A stretch of DNA of 64,000 bases, from contig CAADGK010000052.1 in assembly GCA_900696515.1 (NCBI GenBank), positions 17,114 to 81,113 of the forward strand, written 5' to 3'. Shown piece after piece: positions 1 through 8,037 of this stretch; position 1 is the first letter of the stretch; every line of letters starts with the position of its first letter. The position numbers were made by a program, and so were the translations under genes. The notes under the pieces are model-generated. The model worked only from the letters and a program-made list of their open reading frames with translations. It did not search any database and was not told the DNA's origin. This DNA is from an uncultured Nitrosospira sp. Lineage in GTDB: Bacteria > Nitrospirota > Nitrospiria > Nitrospirales > Nitrospiraceae.

Positions 1-408
1 ATAGGCCTGCTCCTGTTAAGCACGAGCGGCTGTAGTTATCTCTTTTACCCTCATGCCAAGGAGTTTACCGCAAAGGCAAAGGGTACGACCGGCGTTGAAA
101 CGCTGATCAACCTGACAACGATGGCGGAAGCGACCGCCCAGAAGGCAAAGGGCGGCAAGGGAGTCGACCAACCGTTCGACGACCTGCACAATCAGTTTCA
201 TGCCATCGACGATAATGTCTGCGGCGTCGACAAATCTACCAGAGAACATCCGGCCTATGCCTTGGCTGTCACGCACAACAAAGAACTCGTCACGATCTTC
301 AAACGGCTCTGGAAGTTCAAAGATGCGCAACCGCAACGAGATCAACACTTGGACCTGTTTGTATCCGAACTCCAGGAAATGCGCCAGACCCTGCGGTCAC
401 TGAGGTAA
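1..408 (+). CDS. Lipoprotein, 5'-truncated
   Basis: The frame is open from the first base, so the start lies left of the window. The first visible codons encode a short hydrophobic stretch ending in Ser-Gly-Cys (Cys at codon 11), a good lipobox, so the product is probably a lipid-anchored envelope protein. The remaining ~125 residues are hydrophilic with no motif I recognise. An internal ATG at 121 gives a shorter frame but would discard the lipobox. The methyltransferase gene follows 7 bp downstream on the same strand. Function unknown. Confidence 0.7.
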   Translation: MGLLLLSTSGCSYLFYPHAKEFTAKAKGTTGVETLINLTTMAEATAQKAKGGKGVDQPFDDLHNQFHAIDDNVCGVDKSTREHPAYALAVTHNKELVTIFKRLWKFKDAQPQRDQHLDLFVSELQEMRQTLRSLR

Positions 409-415
409 TGTCCCC

Positions 416-1270
416 ATGTCTCCATCACCTGAACAGGTCATTGAGAGTCAACGGCAAGATTGGAACCGGGTGGCCGGCGGCTGGGAGAAGTGGGATCGCT
501 TCTTCGACGAACAGATGGCCTTCTTGAATCACCGGCTGATCGCCGATGTCCGATTACGGTCGGGCATGCGCGTGCTTGACCTCGGATCAGGGACCGGCTA
601 TCCCGCACTGCTTGCTGCCCAGACAGTTGGACCACAGGGGCAGGTGATGGGAATTGATCTCGCCGCTCAGATGCTCGACGCCGCCAGACGAAAAGCGACT
701 TCGCTGAAACTCTCCAACGTGACGTTTCAAACCGGCGATGTCACCTCCTTGCCGTTTGAGCAGGCCTCGTTCGATGCCGTGACGACCCGCTTCTGTCTCA
801 TGTTCCTACCGGAAATCCAAAAAGCCGTAACCGAGATCGCCCGCGTCCTCAAACCGGACACCTGGGTTGCGGCGGCGGTCTGGTCCTCACCAGAGAGAAA
901 TCCTTATCTCAAGATACCCATCGACATCATCAAACAAATCGTCGAGATTCCACTACCAGACCCAACCGCTCCGGGCATTTTCCGTTTGGCGAAGCCCGGC
1001 GACCTTGCCGCCATGTTGCAGCAAGCTGGACTCGTTGATATCTCCGAGCAAGAATTTCTCGGAGACGTCCAATTTCCAGTGGCTGAGGAATACTTCTCCA
1101 GTCTGATGGACATCGCCGCCCCTATTCAAAATCTATGGGCGACGCTCAGCCCGACGCAACAGGCCGAGGCCAGAGAACGAATCATCCAGACAGCCGGACA
1201 ATACCTGAAAGGGTCCGTCATCGCCTTGCCGATTGCTGTGCGGATGGTTGCCGGACATAAACCCGGGTAA
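416..1270 (+). CDS. Class I SAM-dependent methyltransferase
   Basis: The 284-residue protein has a Rossmann-type methyltransferase core. Motif I (VLDLGSGTGYPALLAA) lies near residues 55-70 and is followed by an acidic strand-2 end (GIDLAAQMLDAA) and motif II/III (FQTGDVTSLPF, FDAVTTRFCLMF). This is the UbiE/Methyltransf_11 layout. The substrate cannot be deduced; small-molecule methylation is likely. The start is supported by GAGG about 9 bp upstream. It is probably co-transcribed with the TfoX-like gene 3 bp downstream. Confidence 0.85.
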   Translation: MSPSPEQVIESQRQDWNRVAGGWEKWDRFFDEQMAFLNHRLIADVRLRSGMRVLDLGSGTGYPALLAAQTVGPQGQVMGIDLAAQMLDAARRKATSLKLSNVTFQTGDVTSLPFEQASFDAVTTRFCLMFLPEIQKAVTEIARVLKPDTWVAAAVWSSPERNPYLKIPIDIIKQIVEIPLPDPTAPGIFRLAKPGDLAAMLQQAGLVDISEQEFLGDVQFPVAEEYFSSLMDIAAPIQNLWATLSPTQQAEARERIIQTAGQYLKGSVIALPIAVRMVAGHKPG

Positions 1271-1273
1271 GGC

Positions 1274-1585
1274 ATGTCGTCAAAGAACGACGGCTTCAAA
1301 GACTTTGTCCTGGATCAACTGGCTGATCTCCCCCACGTGACAGCCCGAGCCATGTTCGGTGGCCATGGCCTCTATTCTCGATCCACTTTTTTCGGCATCA
1401 TTCATAAAGGTCGTCTCTACTTCAAAGTCACCACAAGCACGCTCTCTCGCTATACAGACCATGGCATGAAGCCGTTTCGACCGAACGCCAAGCAAACGCT
1501 GAAATCCTTCTACGAGGTCCCGATTGATATTCTTGAAGACACGGAAGCCCTGACCCAGTGGGCGACAGCCGCAGTCGAGAGATGA
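1274..1585 (+). CDS. TfoX N-terminal domain protein
   Basis: This 103-residue protein matches the TfoX/Sxy N-terminal domain: an N-terminal helix (DFVLDQLADL), then VTARAMFGGHGLYS, and strand motifs FFGIIHKGRLYFKV and PFRPN. The domain is named after the Haemophilus/E. coli competence regulator, but stand-alone copies are common and mostly uncharacterised, so a competence role is not implied. It starts 3 bp after the methyltransferase stop and ends convergent with the MFS gene. Confidence 0.8.
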   Translation: MSSKNDGFKDFVLDQLADLPHVTARAMFGGHGLYSRSTFFGIIHKGRLYFKVTTSTLSRYTDHGMKPFRPNAKQTLKSFYEVPIDILEDTEALTQWATAAVER

Positions 1586-1702
1586 TCCGCCCTGTCGCAT
1601 AGTTATCTGGACCATCGGCCATATGCCAGGATACGTCCCCACCCTTGCCACCAGGTTGAATACGGAGGAAACACTCAGTCGGCGGTGCGGTGCACGATCC
1701 TG

Positions 1703-3331
1703 CTACAGGCTCTTGAACTTCGTGAATTTGGCAAACAGGATGGCTGAGAACGGGATGAATAAACCCAGGAAGAGCTGCACGATAAGGAGTTCCCCGAGCT
1801 GGCTGTAGTCGGCTGGAGTCTGAACTGCACCGGTCGCCTGATCACGGACTGCCCGCGTCACAACGAACATCTCATTGAGATACTTCGTCCCTAGCTGGCC
1901 CAACGAGAGTGCCAGGTTCGTGAAGGAGGCCATCACCGCAAAAAACGTGGCTTTGAGATTCGCCGGAGCCGAGTTAGCGATCCAGGCCAACATAGGAATC
2001 ATGGAGATCTGCACCAAAGGCGATTCTAAGGCAGTATCGATCAAGGCAATAAACCGTGCATCGACGATTCCTCCGGTCAGGCTCGCCGTCCATTCGTGCA
2101 ATCCATAGTACATTCCGGCAATCGGTAGAGCGAGAATCGTCCCTACGATGGTCAGAAACCCGACTACATAGGCGATCGAACGTTCGGCCATAAACCGACG
2201 AAACACGAACATGCCCAGCAAGGCCACGATGCCGCCGATGAGTGACAGCACCGAAAGAAACTGTTGATCGAACTTGAGATCGTCGATCATCCACCAGGTG
2301 GCGCCAGGACCAGACCCCGGAATCGCACGTAACGAAAAGACCACGGCGGCAGTACCGACCAACGTCAGCCGATTCTCCGGCTCCAGCTCCCGCATGAGCC
2401 GCGACATCAAGAACAACACGATCATCATAGAGCCGGCAAACACGATCTCTTCCCGGTATGGAAAGCCGCCAAGGCCCACCGTCAACGTGAACAGCACGAA
2501 AGCCATGCTCCCACAGAGGATCCACCAATTGGGTTTCGTGGGTTCCAACTCCGTATCACGCACATTCACCATCTGTCCCGCCTGCTCCGGCGAGAATCCT
2601 TGTTGAACCAACCGGTGTCGTTGTCGACGGTTCAACCACCAGGCCAACCCCACGCCAAGCACCGAGACCAGAGGAATGACCATCGCCATCAAGTAGATCC
2701 GCTTGTAGAGCTGAATAAGATCGGCCTGTGGCATCCCCTCGGTACCGCTGAAGACATACACATTCACGAGCGCGACCGCGATCCCGCCACCGACGATCGC
2801 GACACGGCCAAGCGTCTGCATGGTCGTGTGCATCAACTTGCGTGTCTGATCATCAAAGGCCCGTCCCTGACCGTCGACCCGAGGAACGGCCTCGACTGTC
2901 ATGGCATCAGCCACCGCATCCTGAACGACATACCCGATGGGAGCCATCAACACGCTGATCACGTACCATACTTCTGCAGGCAGGACGGCCGTCATCAGCT
3001 CGCGGTCGCCGATCAACAGCGCCATAATTCCCAGACTGACCGTGAGCAGTCCTGCCCCCAACCCGACCAACCAGCTCTTCCACCGCCAGAGCAGATCGAC
3101 CGTATGGCCGATCGGCATCTTGAGCGCCCAGGGAATCCCCGCCCAAAATCCAAGTGCGGCAAGAAATGAGGCGGATAGACCTAGGTAATCCTTCACGAAG
3201 AAGGTCCCGACAATCCCGGTGAGACCTGAGATGCCGTAGGCGACGTAGACCATCAGCGGAGGGAGATACGACAGCCGCATGTCACGGCCAAGGGACAAAA
3301 TATTGCGATCAATCCAATGCGCGACTGACAT
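1703..3331 (-). CDS. MFS transporter, folate/biopterin (BT1)-like
   Basis: A 542-residue polytopic membrane protein with about 12 hydrophobic segments. The first loop carries PWALKMPIGHTVD, resembling the PW-x-x-K...D signature of BT1 (folate-biopterin) carriers of the major facilitator superfamily; the substrate here is unknown. The open frame begins at a GTG (3346) overlapping the upstream MBL gene, but ATG 3331 is preceded by GCGAGG and is preferred. It is the last gene of a minus-strand run from about 6.6 kb, and its 3' end faces the TfoX gene. Confidence 0.65.
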   Translation of the reverse strand: MSVAHWIDRNILSLGRDMRLSYLPPLMVYVAYGISGLTGIVGTFFVKDYLGLSASFLAALGFWAGIPWALKMPIGHTVDLLWRWKSWLVGLGAGLLTVSLGIMALLIGDRELMTAVLPAEVWYVISVLMAPIGYVVQDAVADAMTVEAVPRVDGQGRAFDDQTRKLMHTTMQTLGRVAIVGGGIAVALVNVYVFSGTEGMPQADLIQLYKRIYLMAMVIPLVSVLGVGLAWWLNRRQRHRLVQQGFSPEQAGQMVNVRDTELEPTKPNWWILCGSMAFVLFTLTVGLGGFPYREEIVFAGSMMIVLFLMSRLMRELEPENRLTLVGTAAVVFSLRAIPGSGPGATWWMIDDLKFDQQFLSVLSLIGGIVALLGMFVFRRFMAERSIAYVVGFLTIVGTILALPIAGMYYGLHEWTASLTGGIVDARFIALIDTALESPLVQISMIPMLAWIANSAPANLKATFFAVMASFTNLALSLGQLGTKYLNEMFVVTRAVRDQATGAVQTPADYSQLGELLIVQLFLGLFIPFSAILFAKFTKFKSL

Positions 3332-3339
3332 ACGCCTCG

Positions 3340-4221
3340 CTAGCACGAGCTGCCACGCCGTTGACGACGTGTGACAAGATTCTCCACCTGCCTGTGCATA
3401 TCCTCAACGGACAGATGCACCCGGTCCCCGTGTCCGGCCAGCACCCACTCAAACCGATGGTCAAGGAGCTTGCTGAGAGAATCAAGTAAGGCGGCCTTGT
3501 TCCAAATCAGGCGCGTGGGGGCCTCAAGCGATTGTGCATAGGGATTCCACCAGAGATGATCGCCGGTAAAGAGAAACGTGTCTCGATAGAGCAGCGCCAT
3601 ACTTCCCGCCGTGTGGCCCGGAACGGGAATGATCTGAAAGTCTGATCCGATTCGGCTCGTCTCTTCTCCATCGATGATCTGTTCTGCAATTGGAGCTGCT
3701 TCCACATCCGCCCGATGAATGACCCGTTTGGCGCCGAAATGCGCCGCGTACTTGTCCGAGTCTGCGACATCATCTTGGTGCGTCAGAAAGATATGGGCAA
3801 TGCCTCCCCTTTGTTCAAAGGCTTCAATGAGATGCTTGAGATAGCGAGGAGAGTCGATCAACCAATTTCCATCCGGATGTTCGATCAAAAAGCTGTTGGC
3901 TCCAAACGACTTCTCCGAATTGAAGCCGCAATAACTCACCCCATCCTCGATTGGCAACGGAAAACTGGCCATCGCCGTTTGAACCAAAGCTTTGTCGCTT
4001 TGCTCAGTCCCGATGGCTCCGACAGGGCAGGTGAGCAGAGCTTGATAGGCCTGATGAATCTCCTGGGCACCGACCGGCTGACGACTGACGGCTGAATACC
4101 TCCCGATTTCTTCAAAACTCGCCGGCGCCAGCTGTCGACAGGTGTCGCAGTTGATACAGGTCGCATCGACATAAAAGTTGCCGGGTATATTGGAGTCCAG
4201 CCGTTTGTTTCGGTCCGCCAT
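3340..4221 (-). CDS. Ferredoxin domain fused to MBL-fold hydrolase
   Basis: The 293-residue protein begins with a ferredoxin-like segment (CINCDTCRQLAP near residues 18-30 and TCPVGAI near 64-70), supporting one [4Fe-4S] cluster. A metallo-beta-lactamase fold follows: THQDDVAD replaces the usual THxHxDH, with later PGHTAGS, FTGDHLWW and AGHGDRVH motifs. Plant and cyanobacterial homologues with THRDDVAD-type motifs are known, so this is a recognised variant rather than a broken gene. The ATG overlaps the AlkA stop by one base (TAATG), indicating translational coupling. Substrate unknown. Confidence 0.8.
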   Translation of the reverse strand: MADRNKRLDSNIPGNFYVDATCINCDTCRQLAPASFEEIGRYSAVSRQPVGAQEIHQAYQALLTCPVGAIGTEQSDKALVQTAMASFPLPIEDGVSYCGFNSEKSFGANSFLIEHPDGNWLIDSPRYLKHLIEAFEQRGGIAHIFLTHQDDVADSDKYAAHFGAKRVIHRADVEAAPIAEQIIDGEETSRIGSDFQIIPVPGHTAGSMALLYRDTFLFTGDHLWWNPYAQSLEAPTRLIWNKAALLDSLSKLLDHRFEWVLAGHGDRVHLSVEDMHRQVENLVTRRQRRGSSC

Positions 4222-4865
4222 TACATGACCTGCTTTGCCTGCTTATCCCGATCCGCCGCTCGCCAGAGATACCAGGAGGCTACTGTACGATAGGGCTTCC
4301 ACCGTTCGCCATACTGAAATACCTGTTTGGGGGTCGGCATCGAGCGGCGTCGGTAGGCAATCCGAAATCCGTTCCGCACGCCGAAGTCATCAATCGGGAG
4401 CACGTCCGGTCGGCCCAATTGAAAAATCAGCAGCATCTCGACGGTCCAGCGTCCAATCCCTCGCACCGTGATCAATCGTTCGACAATCTCGTCGTCGTCG
4501 AGTTTCCGGATCACGCGATTCGTCGGCACCGTGCCATCGAGCGTCTTGGTGGCGAGATCCCGCAACGCCAAGATCTTCGACCTGGAGAACCCGGCGACTC
4601 TCATCGAGCGCATAGTCAGCGCGAGAAGGTCGTCGGGACGAGGGAACTTCCGGCCGGGAAAGAGCGCCACGAATCGCGTGAGGATACTCTCGGCGGCCTT
4701 GTCATGGAGCTGTTGGTGGGCGATCGCACGGACGAGGGATTCAAACGGCGACCGACGGATGTTTGGTCTCAACGTACAGGCGCCGATATCTTCCATCAGC
4801 CGGCGCATGACCGGGTCGACTGCCGCCAGATGCGCGACAGCGGGATCGCTACCCGATAACGGCAT
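4221..4865 (-). CDS. alkA: DNA-3-methyladenine glycosylase II (AlkA-like)
   Basis: This 214-residue HhH-GPD glycosylase contains the helix-hairpin-helix VRGIGRWTVEMLLIF and the following LPIDDFGVRNGF. That segment holds the conserved Asp used for base excision in AlkA. The family excises alkylated purines during base-excision repair. It is shorter than E. coli AlkA because it lacks the N-terminal beta domain, as many bacterial homologues do. A TTG at 4874 would lengthen it by three codons; ATG 4865 is preferred. The start lies inside the 3' end of ridA and the stop touches the MBL start, so the three genes appear coupled. Confidence 0.82.
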   Translation of the reverse strand: MPLSGSDPAVAHLAAVDPVMRRLMEDIGACTLRPNIRRSPFESLVRAIAHQQLHDKAAESILTRFVALFPGRKFPRPDDLLALTMRSMRVAGFSRSKILALRDLATKTLDGTVPTNRVIRKLDDDEIVERLITVRGIGRWTVEMLLIFQLGRPDVLPIDDFGVRNGFRIAYRRRSMPTPKQVFQYGERWKPYRTVASWYLWRAADRDKQAKQVM

Positions 4866-5232
4866 CAGCCTCAATTTCGACGAGCATCTCCGGGTCGATC
4901 AACCGCTTCACTTCGACCATGGTCGTCGCTGGCCGGATGTCGCCGAAGACTTCTCCATGGGCCCGTCCGACCTCCTGCCATTGATCGATGTTCGCCATAT
5001 AGATCCTGGTTCGGACCACATCAGATAAGGACGCACCAACCTGGTGAAGCGCCGCGTCGATCGTCTTCAACGTTTGAATGGTCTGCGCATAAGGATCTCC
5101 TTTACCGGCGAGCCCGGACGGAGTCATTGCCGTGGATCCGGACACCGAGATATGCGCACCCACTCGCACCGCCCGTGAATAGCCGATCTTGCTCTCCCAC
5201 GGACCACCGGCTGAAACATGTTGCCTCGCCAT
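4849..5232 (-). CDS. RidA family (YjgF/YER057c/UK114) protein
   Basis: The 127-residue protein has the RidA core: SKIGYSRAVRVG, HISVSGSTA, DPYAQTIQTLKTIDAAL, VVRTRIYMANIDQW and PATTMVEVKRLIDP. The last contains the Arg expected to bind substrate carboxylate in the RidA imine deaminases. Such proteins hydrolyse reactive 2-aminoacrylate-type enamines, though close paralogues have other roles. ATG 5232 directly follows GGAGG, so the upstream TTG (5244) was not used. It sits between an SDR gene and alkA in a minus-strand operon. Confidence 0.85.
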   Translation of the reverse strand: MARQHVSAGGPWESKIGYSRAVRVGAHISVSGSTAMTPSGLAGKGDPYAQTIQTLKTIDAALHQVGASLSDVVRTRIYMANIDQWQEVGRAHGEVFGDIRPATTMVEVKRLIDPEMLVEIEADAVIG

Positions 5233-5250
5233 GACGCCTCCCAAATCCTC

Positions 5251-5982
5251 TTACATCACAATTCCGCCACCGGCCTGAATCACCTGCCCCGTCAACCACC
5301 GTGCCTCCTCACTGACGATGAACGCCACCACATCCGCGATATCGTTCGGACTGCCAAGTCGCTTCAGGGGGGTCAATTGAAGACCGACCTGTCGGTACTC
5401 GTCGGTCATCATGCCGGTCTCCGTAAACCCAGGTGACACCGTATTGACGGTCACTCCTTTCGGAGCCAATTCTTGTGCAAACCCTTTGCTGAATTGCTCC
5501 AGAGCCGCCTTACTCCCCAAATAGGCCGTCGCCCCGGGAAAGCTCAGATGCGTTCCGCAAGTAGAGATATTCACGATCCGCCCGCCGTCTTTGAGCACCC
5601 GCGCCGCTTCCTGCATCGCGAAGTACGGTCCCTTGGCATTTAAAGCCATCACGCTCTCAAAATCTTCCTCCGTCGTCTGATCGAGGGGTTTCGGCATGAA
5701 CTTTCCCGCGTTATTCACCAGAATATCCAGCCGGTTGAATTGCCTCACCGTTTCAACCACGAGTCGCCGCGCATCGGCAACTTGGCCCATGTCGGCCTGG
5801 GTCGCGAGCGCTTTTCCCCCCTTGGCTTGAATCACCGTGACCACTTCCCGTGCCTTCTCCTCGCTCCGGTTGTAGTTCACGACGACGATGGCTCCTTCGT
5901 CCGCCAACCGTTCCGCGATCGCTCGGCCGATCCCGCTGGACGCACCGGTCACAATCGCCACCTTCCCGCTTAATGATTTCAT
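5251..5982 (-). CDS. SDR family oxidoreductase
   Basis: A classical short-chain dehydrogenase/reductase of 243 residues. It has the cofactor motif TGASSGIG near residue 12, the NNAG motif (ILVNNAGKF), the active-site Ser in IVNISTCGTH, and YLGSKAALE with the catalytic Tyr and Lys. The fold resembles FabG and glucose-1-dehydrogenase, but the substrate is not predictable. ATG 5982 has GAGGAG 8 bp upstream and replaces a longer reading frame. The gene lies 18 bp upstream of ridA on the same strand. Confidence 0.87.
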   Translation of the reverse strand: MKSLSGKVAIVTGASSGIGRAIAERLADEGAIVVVNYNRSEEKAREVVTVIQAKGGKALATQADMGQVADARRLVVETVRQFNRLDILVNNAGKFMPKPLDQTTEEDFESVMALNAKGPYFAMQEAARVLKDGGRIVNISTCGTHLSFPGATAYLGSKAALEQFSKGFAQELAPKGVTVNTVSPGFTETGMMTDEYRQVGLQLTPLKRLGSPNDIADVVAFIVSEEARWLTGQVIQAGGGIVM

Positions 5983-6030
5983 CCAGTCGACTCCTCTGGG
6001 TTCAACTTCCACCGGGCAGGATACGTGGCC

Positions 6031-6621
6031 TCAATAGGGGATGCCCCATTGACCGGAAAATGTCCACTCTTCAATCGGACGGCGGCTCCGCGGTTCAAGC
6101 TCCCGCTCACGCAGCCGTTCAGGAAGGACGGCAGGATCCCCGGGATAGCCGATCGCAATGATCGCGACCGGCTCATAGCCCGATGGAATCCGCAGATCGG
6201 CCCGTGTTTTTTCCACATTGAAGCCGGCCATCTGCCGCGCCATCAATCCATGAGCCCCCGCTTGCAGGACCAGATTCTGCGTTGCCAGACCTGTATCGTG
6301 GAAGGCATGCCGATTCGGCCGCCCACTGTCCTCAAACTGCATGCTGGCGATGGAAAGGACGAGGACCGGCGCACGAAACGCCCAGCGACGATTCCCTTCC
6401 ACCAGACAATCAAAAAGCCTTGTCCAATCAGCTTCCTGGTCCTTCGTGGCCACGATAAATCGCCAAGGCTGTTCATTATTCGACGAGGGCGCCCATCGAG
6501 CAGCCTCAAACAAGAGCCGTAACAGGTCGGTGTCGACAGACCGATCATCGAAGGCACGGGGACTCCACCGACTGGCCAGCAACTCATGAATCGGAAGTTG
6601 ATTGGGATGCCGCTGATCCAC
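6031..6621 (-). CDS. Nitroreductase family protein
   Basis: The 196-residue protein begins with the family's RWSPRAFDDRSV segment (FMN phosphate contact) and has ARWAPSSNNEQPWRFIVAT, GLATQNLVLQAGAHGL and a C-terminal IAIGYPGDP. This is the standard order in FMN-dependent nitroreductases that reduce quinones, nitroaromatics or related electrophiles with NAD(P)H. The start is GTG 6621, with AGGA upstream; the gene follows the efflux outer-membrane gene by 5 bp and may be its distal operon partner. Electron donor and substrate are unknown. Confidence 0.85.
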   Translation of the reverse strand: MDQRHPNQLPIHELLASRWSPRAFDDRSVDTDLLRLLFEAARWAPSSNNEQPWRFIVATKDQEADWTRLFDCLVEGNRRWAFRAPVLVLSIASMQFEDSGRPNRHAFHDTGLATQNLVLQAGAHGLMARQMAGFNVEKTRADLRIPSGYEPVAIIAIGYPGDPAVLPERLRERELEPRSRRPIEEWTFSGQWGIPY

Positions 6622-6626
6622 CGATG

Positions 6627-8036
6627 CTATCCTTTTAGTCCATCACCCGCAGGCTTCTCCGGATTCCATCCGCCGCCAAGCGCTTTATACAGCTGGACGG
6701 TCGACGCGAGCAAGAGCCGCCGCGTACTGGTGAGTGCCAACTCCGACTCGAACAGATTGCGCCGGGCGACAAGCACATCCAGATAGTTCGCCAGACCACC
6801 TTTATAGCGAAGTTCCGCCAGCTTCAGGGCGGACTGCAACGCAGCTACCTGTTGCTGCTGAGCGTCACTCTGGATCCGCGCCGTCCGCACGGCGATAAGG
6901 GCATCCTCGACTTCGCGAAAGGCCGTGAGCACCGTCTGCTGGTACTGTGCCAGCGCTTGTTTGGTTTGAGCCTCAACCGCCTCCTGCTGAAAACCGAGGA
7001 CCTGTGCGTTCAATAAGGGAGTGGCCACCGCGGCGCTGAAGACCCCGAACGAGCCCGGATCGGTAAAGAGCAATGAGAGGGTCGGGTGCGCGACACCCAG
7101 CAACCCAGTCAAGGTGATTTTGGGAAACCGGTCCGCTTTCGCTGCACCGATGCGAGCCGTGGCGGCCGCCAGCTGCTGTTCCGCCGCCAACAAATCGGGA
7201 CGCCGCTGTAATAATTCCGACGGCAGGCCAGCCGGTACCTCCGGAGGAACGACTTGCTCTTCCAGCGAGCGTCCCCGGGAGACGGCAAAGGGCTTGCGGC
7301 CAAGCAACACACTCAGGTGATTTTCTGCTTGGACCATCTGCCGATGAAGTTCCGCCGTGCGGGCTGCCGCGTTGGCCCGCTCTGCCTCGAACTGATCGGC
7401 ATCCAGTTTCGAGGTCATGCCTTGACGCAATCGGGCCTGGGCGATCCGCACCGACTCTTCCCACGACTGCAAGGTCCGTTTCGCAATCTCAAGTTGGAGG
7501 TCAAACTGAAGCAGGTTGAAGTAGGCTTCCGCCACGGCGCTGACCAGTTGAATCGTCACCGCCCGGCGATTCTCTTCTTTCGACAGCAGCTCGGCGCGTG
7601 CGGCCTCATTGCTCCGCCTCACCCGCCCCCACAAATCAACCTCCCACGCGAGGTTGCCCAGGAGATAATAGTTGAACGGGCTGGCAAACCCCGGAAAGAG
7701 AAAGTTCGCCTTGCGGCCTGCCGCAAAGCTGGACCCGAGTGAGATACCAGGGAAATAGTCCGATCGTGCGACCAACGCCCTCGCTCGAAACTCCTCCACC
7801 GTCGCGACCGCACGCTGAAGATCGTAATTTTCGGCAAGCGCCGTCCGAATGAGTTGCTGGAGTTGCTCGTCGCGCAATAGATCCCACCAGGCGAGATTGG
7901 CAAGTGAGGATTGTCCGGATTCGCCGTCTGCCATCCGGAAGCGATCCTCCGTCTCGGTCGAGAGCCGCTTGTAATCCGGCCCCAGCGAACAGGAGAGGAG
8001 CAGTACGGACAGCCCGATGATCGCGATCACACGCAC
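6627..8036 (-). CDS. RND efflux outer-membrane lipoprotein channel (OprM/NodT-type)
   Basis: A 469-residue outer-membrane factor of the TolC/OprM family. From GTG 8036 the product starts with a short charged segment and a hydrophobic run ending LLLSC, a lipobox. Typical motifs follow: GPDYKRL, WWDLLRDEQLQQLIRTAL, DLWGRVRRSNEAA, GLPSELLQRRPDLLAAE and DALIAVRTARIQSDAQ. The GTG lies one base past the RND pump stop codon, so the pump and channel are tightly coupled. It should form the trimeric exit duct for the upstream pump. Confidence 0.9.
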   Translation of the reverse strand: MRVIAIIGLSVLLLSCSLGPDYKRLSTETEDRFRMADGESGQSSLANLAWWDLLRDEQLQQLIRTALAENYDLQRAVATVEEFRARALVARSDYFPGISLGSSFAAGRKANFLFPGFASPFNYYLLGNLAWEVDLWGRVRRSNEAARAELLSKEENRRAVTIQLVSAVAEAYFNLLQFDLQLEIAKRTLQSWEESVRIAQARLRQGMTSKLDADQFEAERANAAARTAELHRQMVQAENHLSVLLGRKPFAVSRGRSLEEQVVPPEVPAGLPSELLQRRPDLLAAEQQLAAATARIGAAKADRFPKITLTGLLGVAHPTLSLLFTDPGSFGVFSAAVATPLLNAQVLGFQQEAVEAQTKQALAQYQQTVLTAFREVEDALIAVRTARIQSDAQQQQVAALQSALKLAELRYKGGLANYLDVLVARRNLFESELALTSTRRLLLASTVQLYKALGGGWNPEKPAGDGLKG

Positions 8037-8037
8037 G

